Source of the DNA: Adiantum capillus-veneris
Lineage: Eukaryota > Streptophyta > Polypodiopsida > Polypodiales > Pteridaceae
Length of the DNA: 64,000 nucleotides
Direction of reading: 5' to 3'
Assembly (NCBI GenBank): GCA_014529385.2
Contig: CM043960.1
Coordinates: forward strand, 117,870,043 to 117,934,042
The translations under genes and the position numbers were made by a program. Below are positions 43,401 to 54,599 of the stretch, one piece after another (positions within the stretch are counted from its first letter, which is position 1; every line of letters starts with the position of its first letter). The notes beneath the pieces were generated by a model. That model worked only from the letters and a program-made list of their open reading frames with translations. It was not told the DNA's origin and ran no database searches.

Positions 43401-44517
43401 TGTAGCACCACTATCAAAATACCACACATGTGAATCTGCAGCAAAACTGAAAAGCATGCATCATGGACAGGAGGATTGTAAGTGCACTTTGTGCTAAAAG
43501 CCCATTCTGCATCAACATCAGCAACACAGTCTCCTTTCACAAAAGACTCAACAATGGCTGCATTTGTAGTGGAACCAGCATTTGCAGTGGAACCACCTTC
43601 TTTCTTCTTAGCCTCTTTGGCCTTGAACTTAGGACACTGCTTGATCAAGTGATCATTAGCTTTACAATAATTGCAACGCATCTTATTTTTTCCCTTATCA
43701 CCAGAGTTTCCAGAAAAATTGCTGCTAGCAGAAGCATCAAGAACAAAAGTTTCGCTACTCGCAGCAGAACCATAAGAAGTGGCCACATTTTAGCACCCTT
43801 TGTTTGAGAAGCAATAAAAGCCTGTTCAACTGAACGCTGTCTAGTCCTCTTTTTTCTAGAAAGTGATTCTTGCAATGGCAATGTGCATAATGCATCAAAC
43901 TTGACAACTTCTGGATTTCCTTGGGTCATAAGTCTCCAAGTACTAGAAAAAGTCTGGTAAGAATTTGGTAAGGCATCAAGAACAGTCTGCACTAGGGATC
44001 TGTCTGAAATGACTTCACCTGCTGCAGAGAGTTACTCATTGATATCCTTGACACTACCAAGAAAAGTGTCCATATCATCTTCCTCATGCATAATCTTTGA
44101 CTCCAGCTCTTTACGCAGCAAAGCAATTTTAGCATCATTGCGGCTTGCATAAAGACCTGCTAGAATATCCCAAGCCTGTTTTGGAGATTTTGCTGAATGG
44201 ATGTGAGGAACAATGGTGCGCTTCACAGACAACGCAATCAATGGATGAGCTTGCGCATCCTTTACATCCCAACGAACTTGTTCTATTGTAGACAAAACAA
44301 CTCTAATAGCAGCAATCCTTGCAGCAAGACCTGCAACATCCTCAACATCGCCTACATCCTTAGAACCAGGACGTACATCAATGCCCTGCACAATATTCAA
44401 GACGCCCTTTGACACAAGAACATGTTGCATCATATAAGCCCACATAGGGTAGTTGTCCCCTTCCAACCTGTCCTCATCAGCAAACATCTTGAAGACATTT
44501 GTGTTGTTGTCAGCCAT
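43401..44517 (-). pseudogene. copia-4 gag and start of protease
   Basis: Gag begins MADNNTNVFKMFADEDRLEG at 44517 and has the same TAA (NE*LSAAGE) at 44031 as copia-3, a shared lesion. It continues through CNYCKANDHLIKQC to WYFDSGATKHIT. A slip near 43790 interrupts SQTKG. Confidence 0.87.
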
Positions 44518-44879
44518 GGTAAATGCTGCACCTGATGTGAAAATTTCTTGAAAATAGGAGAAACGGAGGGGGAACAACACGTGCTATATAGCACAAACCA
44601 TAGAAGACCGTAAGGCACCTATTATGCAGGAAATGGCAGCGACAAAAATTCTGCACAAAATGACAAAATTGCTTGTGCAGACCTGCATGTAGTTGAAACG
44701 GAGGCCGAAATGAGCCCGAATCAGAAATCTGAGCAGACTAAGCTCAACGAGCTTATCCAAAATATTTGTCAACTTGGAAATGCTCGCCAAACCTCACTGT
44801 AATCGGAGAAAGTGAGCAGGCGTGTGCTGGAGTAGCTGGCGACTAAGCCCGGGAAGACGTAACCTGCTCTGATACCAAT

Positions 44880-45091
44880 TGTTGGAATTAGGGTGAGAGA
44901 GCAACGCACACAACTTGGAGAAGATGAAGGAAGCTCGACGCACACAATAGAGAGTGTGTTACTTAGTGTGCAATGTAAAGATGGATAGCCCTAGAGTGAT
45001 GGGCGTATATACAATGCTCGGGGGGAAAAACCTCCTAAAGAGGGAAGAAATGCCCCGGCGGTCATAGTGTCTTCACATGTATATGGTAACA
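44880..45091 (-). repeat. copia-4 5' LTR
   Basis: TGTTGGAATTAGGG...GGTAACA on the plus strand, with a short deletion before CTTCACATGTATATGG. The flank begins AAAATAACTCATC, against AAAAGAACTCATC beside copia-3. Confidence 0.9.
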
Positions 45092-45105
45092 AAAATAACT
45101 CATCA

Positions 45106-45141
<36 letters not shown>

Positions 45142-45652
45142 AAATATAAATATAAATAAATAATATATATATATATGTGTGTGTGTGTGTATCTATAGAA
45201 TTTACTAGAATTATGCAAGGTGAAGCTTCACTTTAACATTCTAAAACAATAGAATGAAAGAAAATCCGTGAAAGAAAAGCCGAGACATGTCAAGATATGA
45301 AATGAAAGGTGAAATAAAAAGATCCATTTACTATTTTAAAATTGACATAACGTTTAAGGTAAATCTCAATCATCACTAAAAACATTGAAAGTATGCCTAA
45401 CCCAACTCTCCTCTAAGGCTTCTTTTAGAAAGCCAGAAAGCTTTCTCTACCACCCCCTATGGCCCTGTTGGCCAATTATATGGTGTGAGACTTGAGTTTT
45501 ATTGGAAGTAAGTCAACAATCAAAGTTAATTTGATTGTGACCATTGGATGGTAATAGCTTTGCACATTTTCTCTACCAACCTCCTATGGCCTCCTTGACC
45601 AAAAATAACAAGTCCATGTTTTCCTCTTCAAATATGTGAGCTTTATTGTAAC
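45092..45652. repeat. Duplicated flank, copy B
   Basis: This partner of 39149-39706 includes the same AT/GT microsatellite and the ATTTACTATTTTAAAATTGACATAACG block. Similarity ends at GAGCTTTATTGTAAC, where a LINE remnant begins. Confidence 0.88.
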
Positions 45653-45689
45653 CCCACTAATACTTTCAAAATGGAAGGGTTTAAGCTAT

Positions 45690-46660
45690 CTTTTTTTTAA
45701 ATTTATAGCAAAACTCACAATTGTGAGTGAATTATATTGAGCAAACCAAAAAATTACAAGGTCTTGTCATGCTCTTGTTAAGCCATGACATCATCCAGGG
45801 ACCATACTTACATCGGCTATCAGGGTAGCCACCCCTACCAACCCACCCCCTCCTCCTTGATACACAAGGTCCATAATCTTGTCATTATGAGATCTTTTAT
45901 TTACCGATGACCAAGATTAGCCCCCATCCTAGGCATTCCATCTGCTGACAACAAGGCACAAGTAGTCCTAGACCAATCCTCCGAGTGTTGCTTGCACCCG
46001 AGTGTCCATATTAGCACTTTAATTTCTTATATAATTTTTGCGAAGCTTGCCACCTCAAAACCTCCTTCAAACACACATCGGTTCCTTGTCTTCCATACAT
46101 TATATAAGAAGAAGTATCTGACGATCTGAGTGCTAACGAGGAGTGCAGGACTACCTAAATTCTTACCTCCAAGGAATAGGTCAGTCTTGAAAAAACTAAT
46201 TTTCCATGTTCTTTGGACCCACTTGCATATTTTCCCTGCGAGGCCTTTGATAGTTGGGCAGTCCATGAATAGGTGGGCCAAATCTTCTCTAGCCAACCTG
46301 CACCCCAAGCATCAATCTGACCCAATCCCTCTCTCTTGAATCTTCACCCCCGTCGATAGAGCACCCCACATAACCTTCCATAAGAAAACCTTCATGTGTT
46401 GTGGAACCTTTGGCTTCCATATGTTCTCCATTACATGCTTCCACCTTTCCTCCAGCCATTGCTTTTTCCATAGCTTGTTAAGAGGGATAGACCAATTCTT
46501 CTTTTGCATCATTGTCTGATAAATGCTTTTAGTATGGGGTTTCCATAAGAAATTGCTTCCGGACCATTTCCAAGCATTCCAGTCCAACTCCGAACCACAG
46601 ATTGGCACTACTAGATTGTCAAGCTCTTTCATCACTTTGTGGACAAGCAAGACCTCCAAG
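45690..46660 (-). pseudogene. LINE (non-LTR) reverse transcriptase C-terminus, zf-RVT region
   Basis: Frame 46659-46312 reads IWKPKVPQHMKVFLWKVMWG and ALSTGVKIQERGI; frame 46308-46027 continues CRLAREDLAHLFMDC and RYFFLYNVWKTRNRCVFEGG. This is the zinc-binding reverse-transcriptase-associated domain of plant L1-like LINEs. The two frames join by one slip near 46310. Upstream RT core is absent, so the copy is 5'-truncated. The 3' untranslated part runs to about 45660. Confidence 0.82.
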
Positions 46661-47456
46661 CTATCTTTTAAGAAGTGAGATGTTCTCCTTCTTCCTAGTA
46701 TTTTCCTCTCTATTCAAATCCTCCCCATGTTTTCCTTAAAACAAGGTGTTCTTCACTTCCACCATTTGAAGTTCGAGGCTCGAGGTTGACAACGGGTTGT
46801 TTTTTGCGGGTGGAATTTGGATATGTGAGCTAACTACCCTTTAAAACAAGTGAAAGGGTCACGGTGGCTTTCTAAATTAACAAGAAAATGATAAAATCAT
46901 TAGGTCAAGTTTAATTAGAATTATATAAGGTAAAGAATTGTTCAAGAATATCTCTTTTATTAAGGGATTGAGTTTCCTCCTTGCAAAGAATCAAACCGCT
47001 GGTCTTTTCAGAGCGGCAATCTGAGTCACGGGTATCAAGTTATTAGTAGTTGAAGTTTTGTCAGGGCCATGTTTGTGTCGGGTTAGCCACCAATACCAGT
47101 ATTACGAATACCAATATTACTAGTACCAATATTACTAGTACCAGTATTACTAGTACCAGTATTACCAGTACCAGTATATAAGTATCTAAGCCTCAGTAAG
47201 TGTTAATATATATTCTAAGTTGGAGTTTAGCCATTGATTATGTACCAATCTGTGATATTCTCATGCAATTCTCTTTAAGCATCTCTATATCGTCTTTTTA
47301 AAACTAAATTGGCCTTAACCGCACTGATTTTGGTCAGTTTTGCATCTCTACTGCTTCTTCGTCTACAGCGAGAAGCCCGACGCTTTCCTGGGAAACCCTA
47401 GAGAGACTCCCACTCCGACAAATTTGGTAAACCCGATGAGAACTTGACCGGGGTAG
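46661..47456. other. Non-coding spacer with a minisatellite
   Basis: No gene supported. It contains the tandem array at 47088-47180 described separately and a GAAACCCTAGAGAGACTCCCACTCCGAC leader-like stretch just before the gag-like frame at 47457. Confidence 0.5.
47088..47180 (+). repeat. Minisatellite, ~15-bp unit
   Basis: About six imperfect copies of TACCAGTATTACTAG (variants with CAATATTA or GAATACCAA). Confidence 0.85.
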
Positions 47457-48645
47457 ATGGAGGCAGTCGTGTCAATAGACCAAGAGAAAGAGATGCAGCA
47501 GATTATGGGGTTAAAGGCTGCTATTTTGCAGCAACAATATGCAAGTCAAATGCAAAATATGAATCAAAATTTGGGTACCAATTTGAAAACTAAGAACCGA
47601 GAATTGTAGCAGTCTGCAAAAAGTGAATTGGGTGGATTTCAAAAGCAGGATAACACATAAATTTTTAAAGTATCGGAGACAGTAATGGAAAATAGGGAGT
47701 CTGAAGCATCAGATAACTGGAAACAAGAGATGCTGCTACAGTTAGCACTCAAAAATGCCACACACTCAGTTTTTTATCAGCAGGGGTATTTTGATGGTTA
47801 TGATCTAGTAGGATACCTGGATTGCTATGAAGTGGAGCTGGAGCAGCATGGGGTGCCAAAAGAGAACAAGATTCTAAAATTTGACAGGTTTGTGATCCCA
47901 GATTTTATTGAGAGAATCCAAGAGCTTCAACATCAAAATTTGCATAGCGGAGCAAGTTTAAAGCTACAGTTAACATTGGGATCCAAGCATGTATGAAGAC
48001 GATGAGGAATATGTTAATGTACCAACCTATGCACAGGTTGGAAAGTAGATTAGGGCTAAGCTGGAAACTCCTATTGATGACTTCTTGCTTGAGGATGATA
48101 GGCTATTACATGGTAAAGATGATGAAGAAGTTTTCCAAGCTGTCTATGCAAAGCTTGGAATTGCAGATTCCATGTTAATGGCTGAAGTTGAAGACTTAAA
48201 GGGTCAAGAAAAGCATGAGGATTTAGAGGTTCTGTACACATAGGAGGGTTCACAGGGTGTAGATGTACATGAGCATCTACAGGACTTGTGTATATCAGAT
48301 TTAAAGGGTTTGGATATACCAGATTTTAAAGGCTTAGATGTGCAAGAGTATGTGCTTACAAATATGCAAAGTGATGATTTAGAGGGGGTGCATACTCCAT
48401 CTTTATCAAGAGTTTGTGACACAGGGCTCACTTTATGGCAGAATGATCATGATGTTGATGATGCTTATTCAGAGGGGGTGCACACGAAAGTGAAATCTCT
48501 TGGTGTTGCATGTGATTGGTTGCATTGTGCCAATGATATGGGCAGGACAATCAATGCAATTTTCAATGTGCATGCTGAGCTATGTGGTGATACAGAAGTT
48601 CAAAGATATTTGGATGAGGGGGAGAAGATGAGCATTCTACAATAG
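47457..48645 (+). pseudogene. Retrotransposon-like gag remnant, unassigned
   Basis: From ATG 47457 the reading is EAVVSIDQEKEMQQIMGLKA, then broken frames 47685-47996 (SDNWKQEMLLQLALKNATH...LKFDRFVIPDFIERIQELQH), and 48180-48645 with repeated phrases (LKGLDIPDFKGLDVQE; EGVHTPSLS, EGVHTKVKS). The Gln-rich N-terminus, the mid-protein charged region and the downstream acidic linkers suggest a plant gypsy gag-pol start, but no zinc knuckle, protease or RT is seen. Several stops lie between the parts. Function is not established. Confidence 0.35.
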
Positions 48646-48864
48646 ATGTGGCTAGTATGCATACCATGCTACCTCTTCCTCCTCACCAAATCTACTTGAT
48701 GAACATGACGATGGCAATAATTGCAACATAGAACCTATGTGGGATGAATCTAGCAATGTTTGATCGATGGAGTTTGAAAATGGTACTTTCACAGCTTGAT
48801 AGTTTATATAATATGCCAAGGGTGTGCTTAACAATAATGCAATTTTTTTCCTACTTCTTAAGAA

Positions 48865-50166
48865 TTGAACAGAATAGTGCATTGCAAAACAATTGCATCA
48901 TTCTTGGAGGTGGATAGCGGTCTCATTTCAAACCACATGTATCCTCTCCACATAATAGCCGCGTCAAACCTGCCTAGGATTGACGTTTCTTCTACTCTTG
49001 GTGTTGTCCTCAAATCCCTCAAACGTGTGGCCAAAAGTAGTTCGGTTGCATGTATGCTCTTCAAAACATACAAGGAAGCAATAGAACTAAGTAAGGTTTG
49101 CTACTTAAGCCATGTAGAAATTATAGTGTTGTGTCCATCCTTACGAGTTTTTCTTTTTCTGTCGTGGTAGCCAAACCTTGTGTGGAGTTTCCACTGACTA
49201 TAGCTATAAAAAATGAGAGCGTTAAAGAGGTTACAAAATTGCATGAGCCTACTAGTGTCATTATGAGGATGTAGTGCCCACTAGTTCGTCTTCTCTTGTG
49301 CCTTAGTGATCGACATCACCAAGACTTGCCCTCCGTTTGCATTTGAGGGGTGCATACTGAATAAGGATGGGACGTACAAACAAAGCCCAGAGGTTGCTAT
49401 GTATATGCGCTACCTAAAGGTAGATCTATTTGATGCACTCAACATGGATACAATCACTTGTGCTATTAGTGACCAATTTATTGCACAACTCATTGACAAC
49501 CTTAACATAGGAGACTTTGTGCACATTGAGAATGTTACCATGAGAAAGAAGTCTAAGTCGGATGGTTGCACATCTCCTTATTAATGCTACCATGGTTGTA
49601 GAAAAGACAAAGCCTTTTGACATCAAGCTTAGTTTCTACCTAGAGAGTAAAGTCCATCAGTTTTTGGATGAGGCACAGTCCCTACATGCACAAGGTACTC
49701 GCACGCACTTTGGAATTGTAGCTTTCGTCATTATACAGGGGCATGCTAGCAATTCAAAAGCTGGTGTTTCCCAGGGTGATCTTGTAGTTGTGGATGGATC
49801 TTTAGCCGAGGATCGTGCCACTGTAAGCCAAACTTATCTTTAACCTTCCATAGATGTCTATTTTCCTAATATTTTTCCTTTCTTATCATTGTAGCTTAGC
49901 TTTGTGAGCACACACAAAGATGATTACTACACTATCTTGTGTACTCTTAAGACCAATGTGCATCCTATGTTTGTTGCATGAAACATAGGTTGTTTCGCAG
50001 GTCGAAGCAATACACTCTTGGTCTTGGATATTACATACTAGCACATGTGAGAATTCCTCGTCTCAAACAACATTTGGAGGAAGCATACAAGGCCCACATT
50101 CAGAATGTTGGTCACAATCAAGAAGTAAGTATTTCTCTGACTTTCCCTTTTTTTTTTTCAAAATAG
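48865..50166 (+). pseudogene. Unrecognised multi-exon gene remnant
   Basis: Consecutive open segments on one strand: 48865-49100 (VDSGLISNHMYPLHIIAASN...SSSVACMLFKTYKEAIELS, then an AAGTAAGG donor), about 49172-49270 after a TTTTTCTGTCGTGGTAG acceptor (KPCVEFPLTIAIKNESVKEV), 49306-49584 (IDITKTCPPFAFEGCILNKD...IGDFVHIENVTMRKKSKSDG) and 49562-49843 (KVHQFLDEAQSLHAQGTRTH). 49978-50127 follows, then a GTAAGTATT donor. The arrangement looks like real exons. FVHIENVTMRKKS recalls an OB-fold strand pattern, but I cannot assign a family. Frame breaks suggest a decayed copy, perhaps captured by a transposon. Confidence 0.35.
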
Positions 50167-50684
50167 ATCAAGAAATCTCTAACATGTCAAGTGGCTTCAC
50201 CTAGGTGAGTGGCACATTGCACTTTGTGAATATGAATTTGATTTTGGTGGAACGCTTCTATGGTCAATGCAAATCTACTAAGATTCATCACCAACAAGAG
50301 ATAGCCTTTTGCTGTATTTGCTCAAAATCTAAACGTATTGTTTGGTGCCCAAGCTTGAAGAAAAGATCTTGACTGACAAGGCTTCCCCAATTGATACTTT
50401 CCTAGTGGGTGATGTAGTTGACAGTGTTGCATCTTGACAAAAGTTTATTTTGATTTATATGCTTCTGATGTACTAGATGCACGTGAGCTGCTAGCCTGAC
50501 CTATATGTAGTGGTCGATTCACTAATCAATAAGTTAGGTCTTGTCACAGCTTTTGTGGAAAGAACAAACTAGCGCTTCTCTTCTACAATATTTATACTCC
50601 ATCACCTCCACAAAAAAATACCCTCTTTATATTATATTAGTTGTTTGCTTTCATTCGTTACTCAACTTCTAAATTGCCATCGCC

Positions 50685-50687
<3 letters not shown>
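50167..50687. other. Spacer with no supported gene
   Basis: AT-rich sequence downstream of the exon-like segments. Only very short open frames. Nothing recognised. Confidence 0.5.

Positions 50688-50770
<83 letters not shown>
50688..50770 (+). repeat. (CT)n microsatellite
   Basis: About 83 bp of nearly perfect CT dinucleotides, immediately before the broken 3' edge of copia-5. Confidence 0.95.
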
Positions 50771-50773
<3 letters not shown>

Positions 50774-50834
50774 CCTGTTTCGGTTTTTCTTCTTCGTCCC
50801 TTCCTATAGAACTTGTGGACACTCGTGTGTCAAA

Positions 50835-52293
50835 TCAACCAGCCCAATCCGAGTCCAAAAAATCATGCAAATCTAATGGCAATGATCCCCCCTTGGGATA
50901 AAACAAGCCATGATGTAAAGTGCCACTCAAGTAGTGGAAAATCGTCCTGACAACCTGCCAATGCTGAGACTCTAGGCTATGCATAAATCCACTGACCTGT
51001 GAGACTGCAAACTGAATATCCGTCCTTGTCGTGATCCGTATATAAATGAGGCAACCAACAATGGTCTGGTAAAGAGTGACATTAGCACGATCACCAGTAT
51101 CATGAAGACTCAGTTTCAAACCCGTTTCCATGGGAATGGAAATAGGTTTGCAATCCTCAAGTCCAAACTTACATAGCAATGTGTTTATGTAACCTTTTTG
51201 ACACAAGGAAATACCACCATCACACTGCTTAAACTGTATACCCAAGTAATGATGCAACAACCCCAAATCCTTCATCTTGAAAGTAGCATTCAAATCAATT
51301 TTAAATTCAGCAATATGTCTGTCATTTGGTCCAGTGATCAACAAATCATCCACATAAAGAACCACAATGATAAGTACATCACCCTCACACTTTACATACA
51401 ATGTGCTTTCTATTGGACTGTTACAAAGCCTCGTTTGACCAAATGAATGTCAAACTTATCATACCAATCATGAGGAGATTGCTTCAACACATACAAAGCT
51501 GTTTTACATCTACACACTTTATCCTCTCGTCCTTTCTTGAAAAACCGCGAGGCTGTGTTGCATAACCTTCCTCAAATATGTCACCATTCAAGAAAGCAGT
51601 AACAATGACGGATTGATTTACATCCCAACCAAAATGAGCTGCCAATGCACATAAAAAATGTACAGTAGTCATACCACAAGTGGGAGAAATGGTCTCTTCA
51701 TACTCTATACCTTTTTACTGTGCATAACCCTTTGTAACAAGTCGAGCCTTATAGCAATCAATCTCACCATCTGGCTTGAATTTCAACTTGTAAACCCACT
51801 TCGTACCAATGGCATTTTTGCCAGGAGGTAAATCACATAAAGTCCATGTGTCATTTTCTAGAAGTGCATCATATTTTAATTGCATGGAAGCCATCCAATT
51901 TTTTGAATTTTGTGCTTCATAAAAAAATAGAGGTTCCTCAATATCATGTAAACTAGACACACCCAAAACGTAACAATATGATGCATAAGATGCATGGCGA
52001 GAACCCGAACAAGTATGACTAGAAAAAGGTGCATCCAATTTACTATCATGCAAAGTATGCACTAGGCATTTAGGCATACCTCTAGCTTCCTCATTCTCAT
52101 CCCTTTCCTCGTCAAGTACATTATGTACATATGCATCAGTAATAGACTCATCTGTAGCATTTTTAGAAACCCCCATAGGCTGTACATTTTCCTCATTGGA
52201 ATTTACATTTGAATTTCCACCACTGAAAAGAGGCAAGAAAGTGTCATAAATTTCTTGTGAGATGACGTTACTATCTTTGGTACATGATAGCAA
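50835..52293 (-). pseudogene. copia-5 reverse transcriptase and partial RNase H
   Basis: Frame 52293-51715 covers the integrase/RT linker and RT start (SKNWMASMQLKYDALLEND, WTLCDLPPGKNAIGTKWVYK). Frame 51672-51484 has FGWDVNQSVIVTAFLNGDIF, with Val for the catalytic Asp in QSDIVTA. Frame 51401-50835 has YVDDLLITGPNDRH and ends within RNase H at LDSDWAG. The loss of the first RT aspartate makes it inactive. Confidence 0.85.
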
Positions 52294-52296
52294 GGG

Positions 52297-53175
52297 CTAA
52301 ATAGAATCTTCCACCACAACTAGCCAAAAATGCATTAAGTTCATGAGACATATACTCCCCCCTCGATTGGAACGGAGGGTGTCCATAGTACATTTCGAGA
52401 CATTTTCAGCCATAGCCAGTAATTGTTTGAAGCATATAAATACTTTGGACTTTTCTTTAAGAAAAAATACCCATGCATGCCTGGAGAAATCATCAACGGA
52501 GGTCACAGAGTAAAGCTAATTGCCCAAGGATGGATTTTGCATGGGCCCACAAACATTACTATGCATAAGTTGCAACCTGCATGTGGCCCTAATGGAACCA
52601 TCTCTTTGGAAACTTTGAGCGTTGCAGCTTACCCAAAATACAACCTTCACAGACATGTTTGATAGGTTCTTCAAGAGGCGGCAAAGAAGCAACCATATTA
52701 GATTTTTGCAAATGCAACAAACTAGCAAAATTCAGATGTCCAAAACGTGCATGCCAAATATTTGCATCTAAAATAGCCTTAGAATCCACAATTGCATTTG
52801 CAAAATTTTGCCCACACTTGTCATACAAAGTGAGCTTATATAGCCCACGACATAACACGCCAGATGCAACAACTCCGTCACAAAAATTGAGATCATTGTA
52901 CATCTGTCATCCACAAATTTGACTACAAGGCCAAGTCTAGCAAGTGTAGATACGAAAAAAAGATTCTTCTTGATTCCAGGTACGTAAAGTGCATCAAGAA
53001 GTGTGAAAGAACTGTTATTTGCAGCAGTAAGCACAATCTCTTCAACTACCTGAATCGGATAAGAGGCATTGTTGGCACAAGTAATTGAATTCCCATGAGG
53101 GGTAGACTCAAGAGAGGTGAACAAATCACGATGTGAGGTAACATGCTTTGTAGCACCACTATCAAAATACCACAC
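52297..53175 (-). pseudogene. copia-5 protease and internally deleted integrase
   Basis: The protease motif is WYFDSGATKHVTSH at 53175. Pre-integrase: IWHARFGHLNFASL and CEGCILGKL. The core reads DDFSRHAWVFFLKEKS and LRSNRGG, with Asn replacing the second catalytic Asp (RSDRGG in relatives). It then passes from MHFWLVV straight to VEDSI, so the part holding the catalytic Glu is missing. Confidence 0.85.
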
Positions 53176-53193
53176 ATGTGAATCTACAGCAAC

Positions 53194-54269
53194 TTACATG
53201 CATGCATCATAAACAGTAGGATTATAAGTGCACTCTGCAATCAAAGCCCATTCTACATCAACATCAACATCACAGTCTCCTTTCACAAAAGACTCAAAAA
53301 TAGTTGCATTTGTAGTGGAACCAACATTAGTAGTGGAACGAGACTCTTTCTTCTTAGCCTCTTTGGCCTTTAACTTAGGACACTGCTTGATCAAGTGATC
53401 ATTAGCTTTACAATAATGGCAATGCATCTTCTTTTTTCCCTTATCACCAAAATTTCCAGACGAATTGCTGCCAGCAGAAGCATTAGGAACATGTGATTTT
53501 CCACTCACAAAAGAATCATAAGAAGTGGTTGCATTGCTGTTACCACCTTTTCTTTGAGCAGTAATAAAGGCATGTTCAACTGCACGCCGTTTTAGTCCAA
53601 TTTTTTTGGAAAGCTACTCTTGCAACAGTAATGTGCATAATGCATCAAACTGGACAACTTTAGGATTTCCTTGGGTCATAAGTCTCCAAGTACTAGCAAA
53701 CGTCTGGCAAGAATCTGGCAAGGCATCAAGAAGTGTCTGCAAAAGGGAACTGTCTGAAATGAATTCTCCTGCAAAAATAAGTTGCTCATTGATATTCTTG
53801 ACACCAACAAGGAAAGTGTCCATGTCATCTTCCTCATGCATAATCTTTGACTCCAGCTCTTTACGTAGCAATGCAATTTTTGCCTCATTGCGACTTGCAT
53901 AAAGACAAGCCATAATATCCAAGCTTGTTTTGCAAATTTCACTGAACAAATGTGAGGAGTAATGGTGCACTTCACAGACAACACAATCAATGCATGATCT
54001 TGTGCGTCCTTTACATTCCAACGAGCTTGTTCTATCGTAGGCAAAACAACTGTAACAGCAACAATCCTTGCAGTAAGACCTACAACATCCTCAACATCAC
54101 CTGTATCCTCAAAACCAGGATGTACATCAATGCCCTGCACAATGTTCCAAACACCTTTTGGCACAAGAACATGTTGCATTATATAAGCCCACATAGGGTA
54201 ATTGTCCCCATCCAATTTGTCCTCAGCAACAACAAAAATCTTGAACACATATGTGTTGTTGTCAGCCAT
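53194..54269 (-). pseudogene. copia-5 gag
   Basis: Starts MADNNTYVFKIFVVAEDKLD at 54269 in a CCATGG context. Several slips (near 53930 and 53600). The zinc knuckle CHYCKANDHLIKQC is intact near 53380. The TAA seen in copia-3/-4 is absent here (INEQLIFAGE), so this copy is not part of that duplication. Confidence 0.85.
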
Positions 54270-54599
54270 GGTAAATGATTCACCTGATGTGAAAATTTTC
54301 CCAAAAGAGGATAAGGAAAGTGAGAACAACATGTGTTATATATCAAACCGTAGAAGATTGTAAGGGACCTATTATGTAGAAAACGGCACTACCAAAATTT
54401 CTACACAAAATGACAAAATAGCCTGCTCACTATTACCTATACTGAAAGCGGAGGTTAAAATGAGCCCAAATTAGAAACCATAATATTTGTCAACCTGCGA
54501 ACGTTTGCGAAATCTCATTGAAATTGGAGAAAATGAGCAGGTGTGTGCTGGAGCTGTTCGCGACTAAGCCTGGGGCTCTGATACCACCTTTGATTGTGG

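Larger units (their letters stand above)
43391..45091 (-). mobile_element. copia-4: 5' half of a reverse copia element
   Basis: The 5' LTR is at 44880-45091 (212 bp, about 15 bp shorter than copia-3), followed by the primer site, gag from 44517, and protease up to GATKHITS, where the sequence changes to the Penelope-like element. Integrase, RT and 3' LTR are absent. The LTR/flank border on the right is the same as for copia-3, so copia-3 and copia-4 derive from one insertion by segmental duplication. Confidence 0.9.
50809..54590 (-). mobile_element. copia-5: internal region of a reverse copia element without LTRs
   Basis: Same family as copia-1 to copia-4. On the left it breaks within RNase H (ACTTGTGGACACTCG). 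On the right it runs through gag and leader up to the primer site (GGGGCTCTGATACCAC at about 54574-54589), where copia-3 continues into the LTR but this copy changes to Helentron sequence. The middle of integrase is deleted. It is strongly decayed. Confidence 0.88.

Noticed and set aside
47457-48645. A host regulatory gene with acidic repeats
   Set aside because: The Gln-rich start after a leader-like region, multiple stops, and the position among retroelements make a gag remnant more likely, though this is not proven.
50641-50901. Ser-Leu repeat open frame over the (CT)n tract
   Set aside because: Microsatellite translation running into reverse-strand copia sequence.
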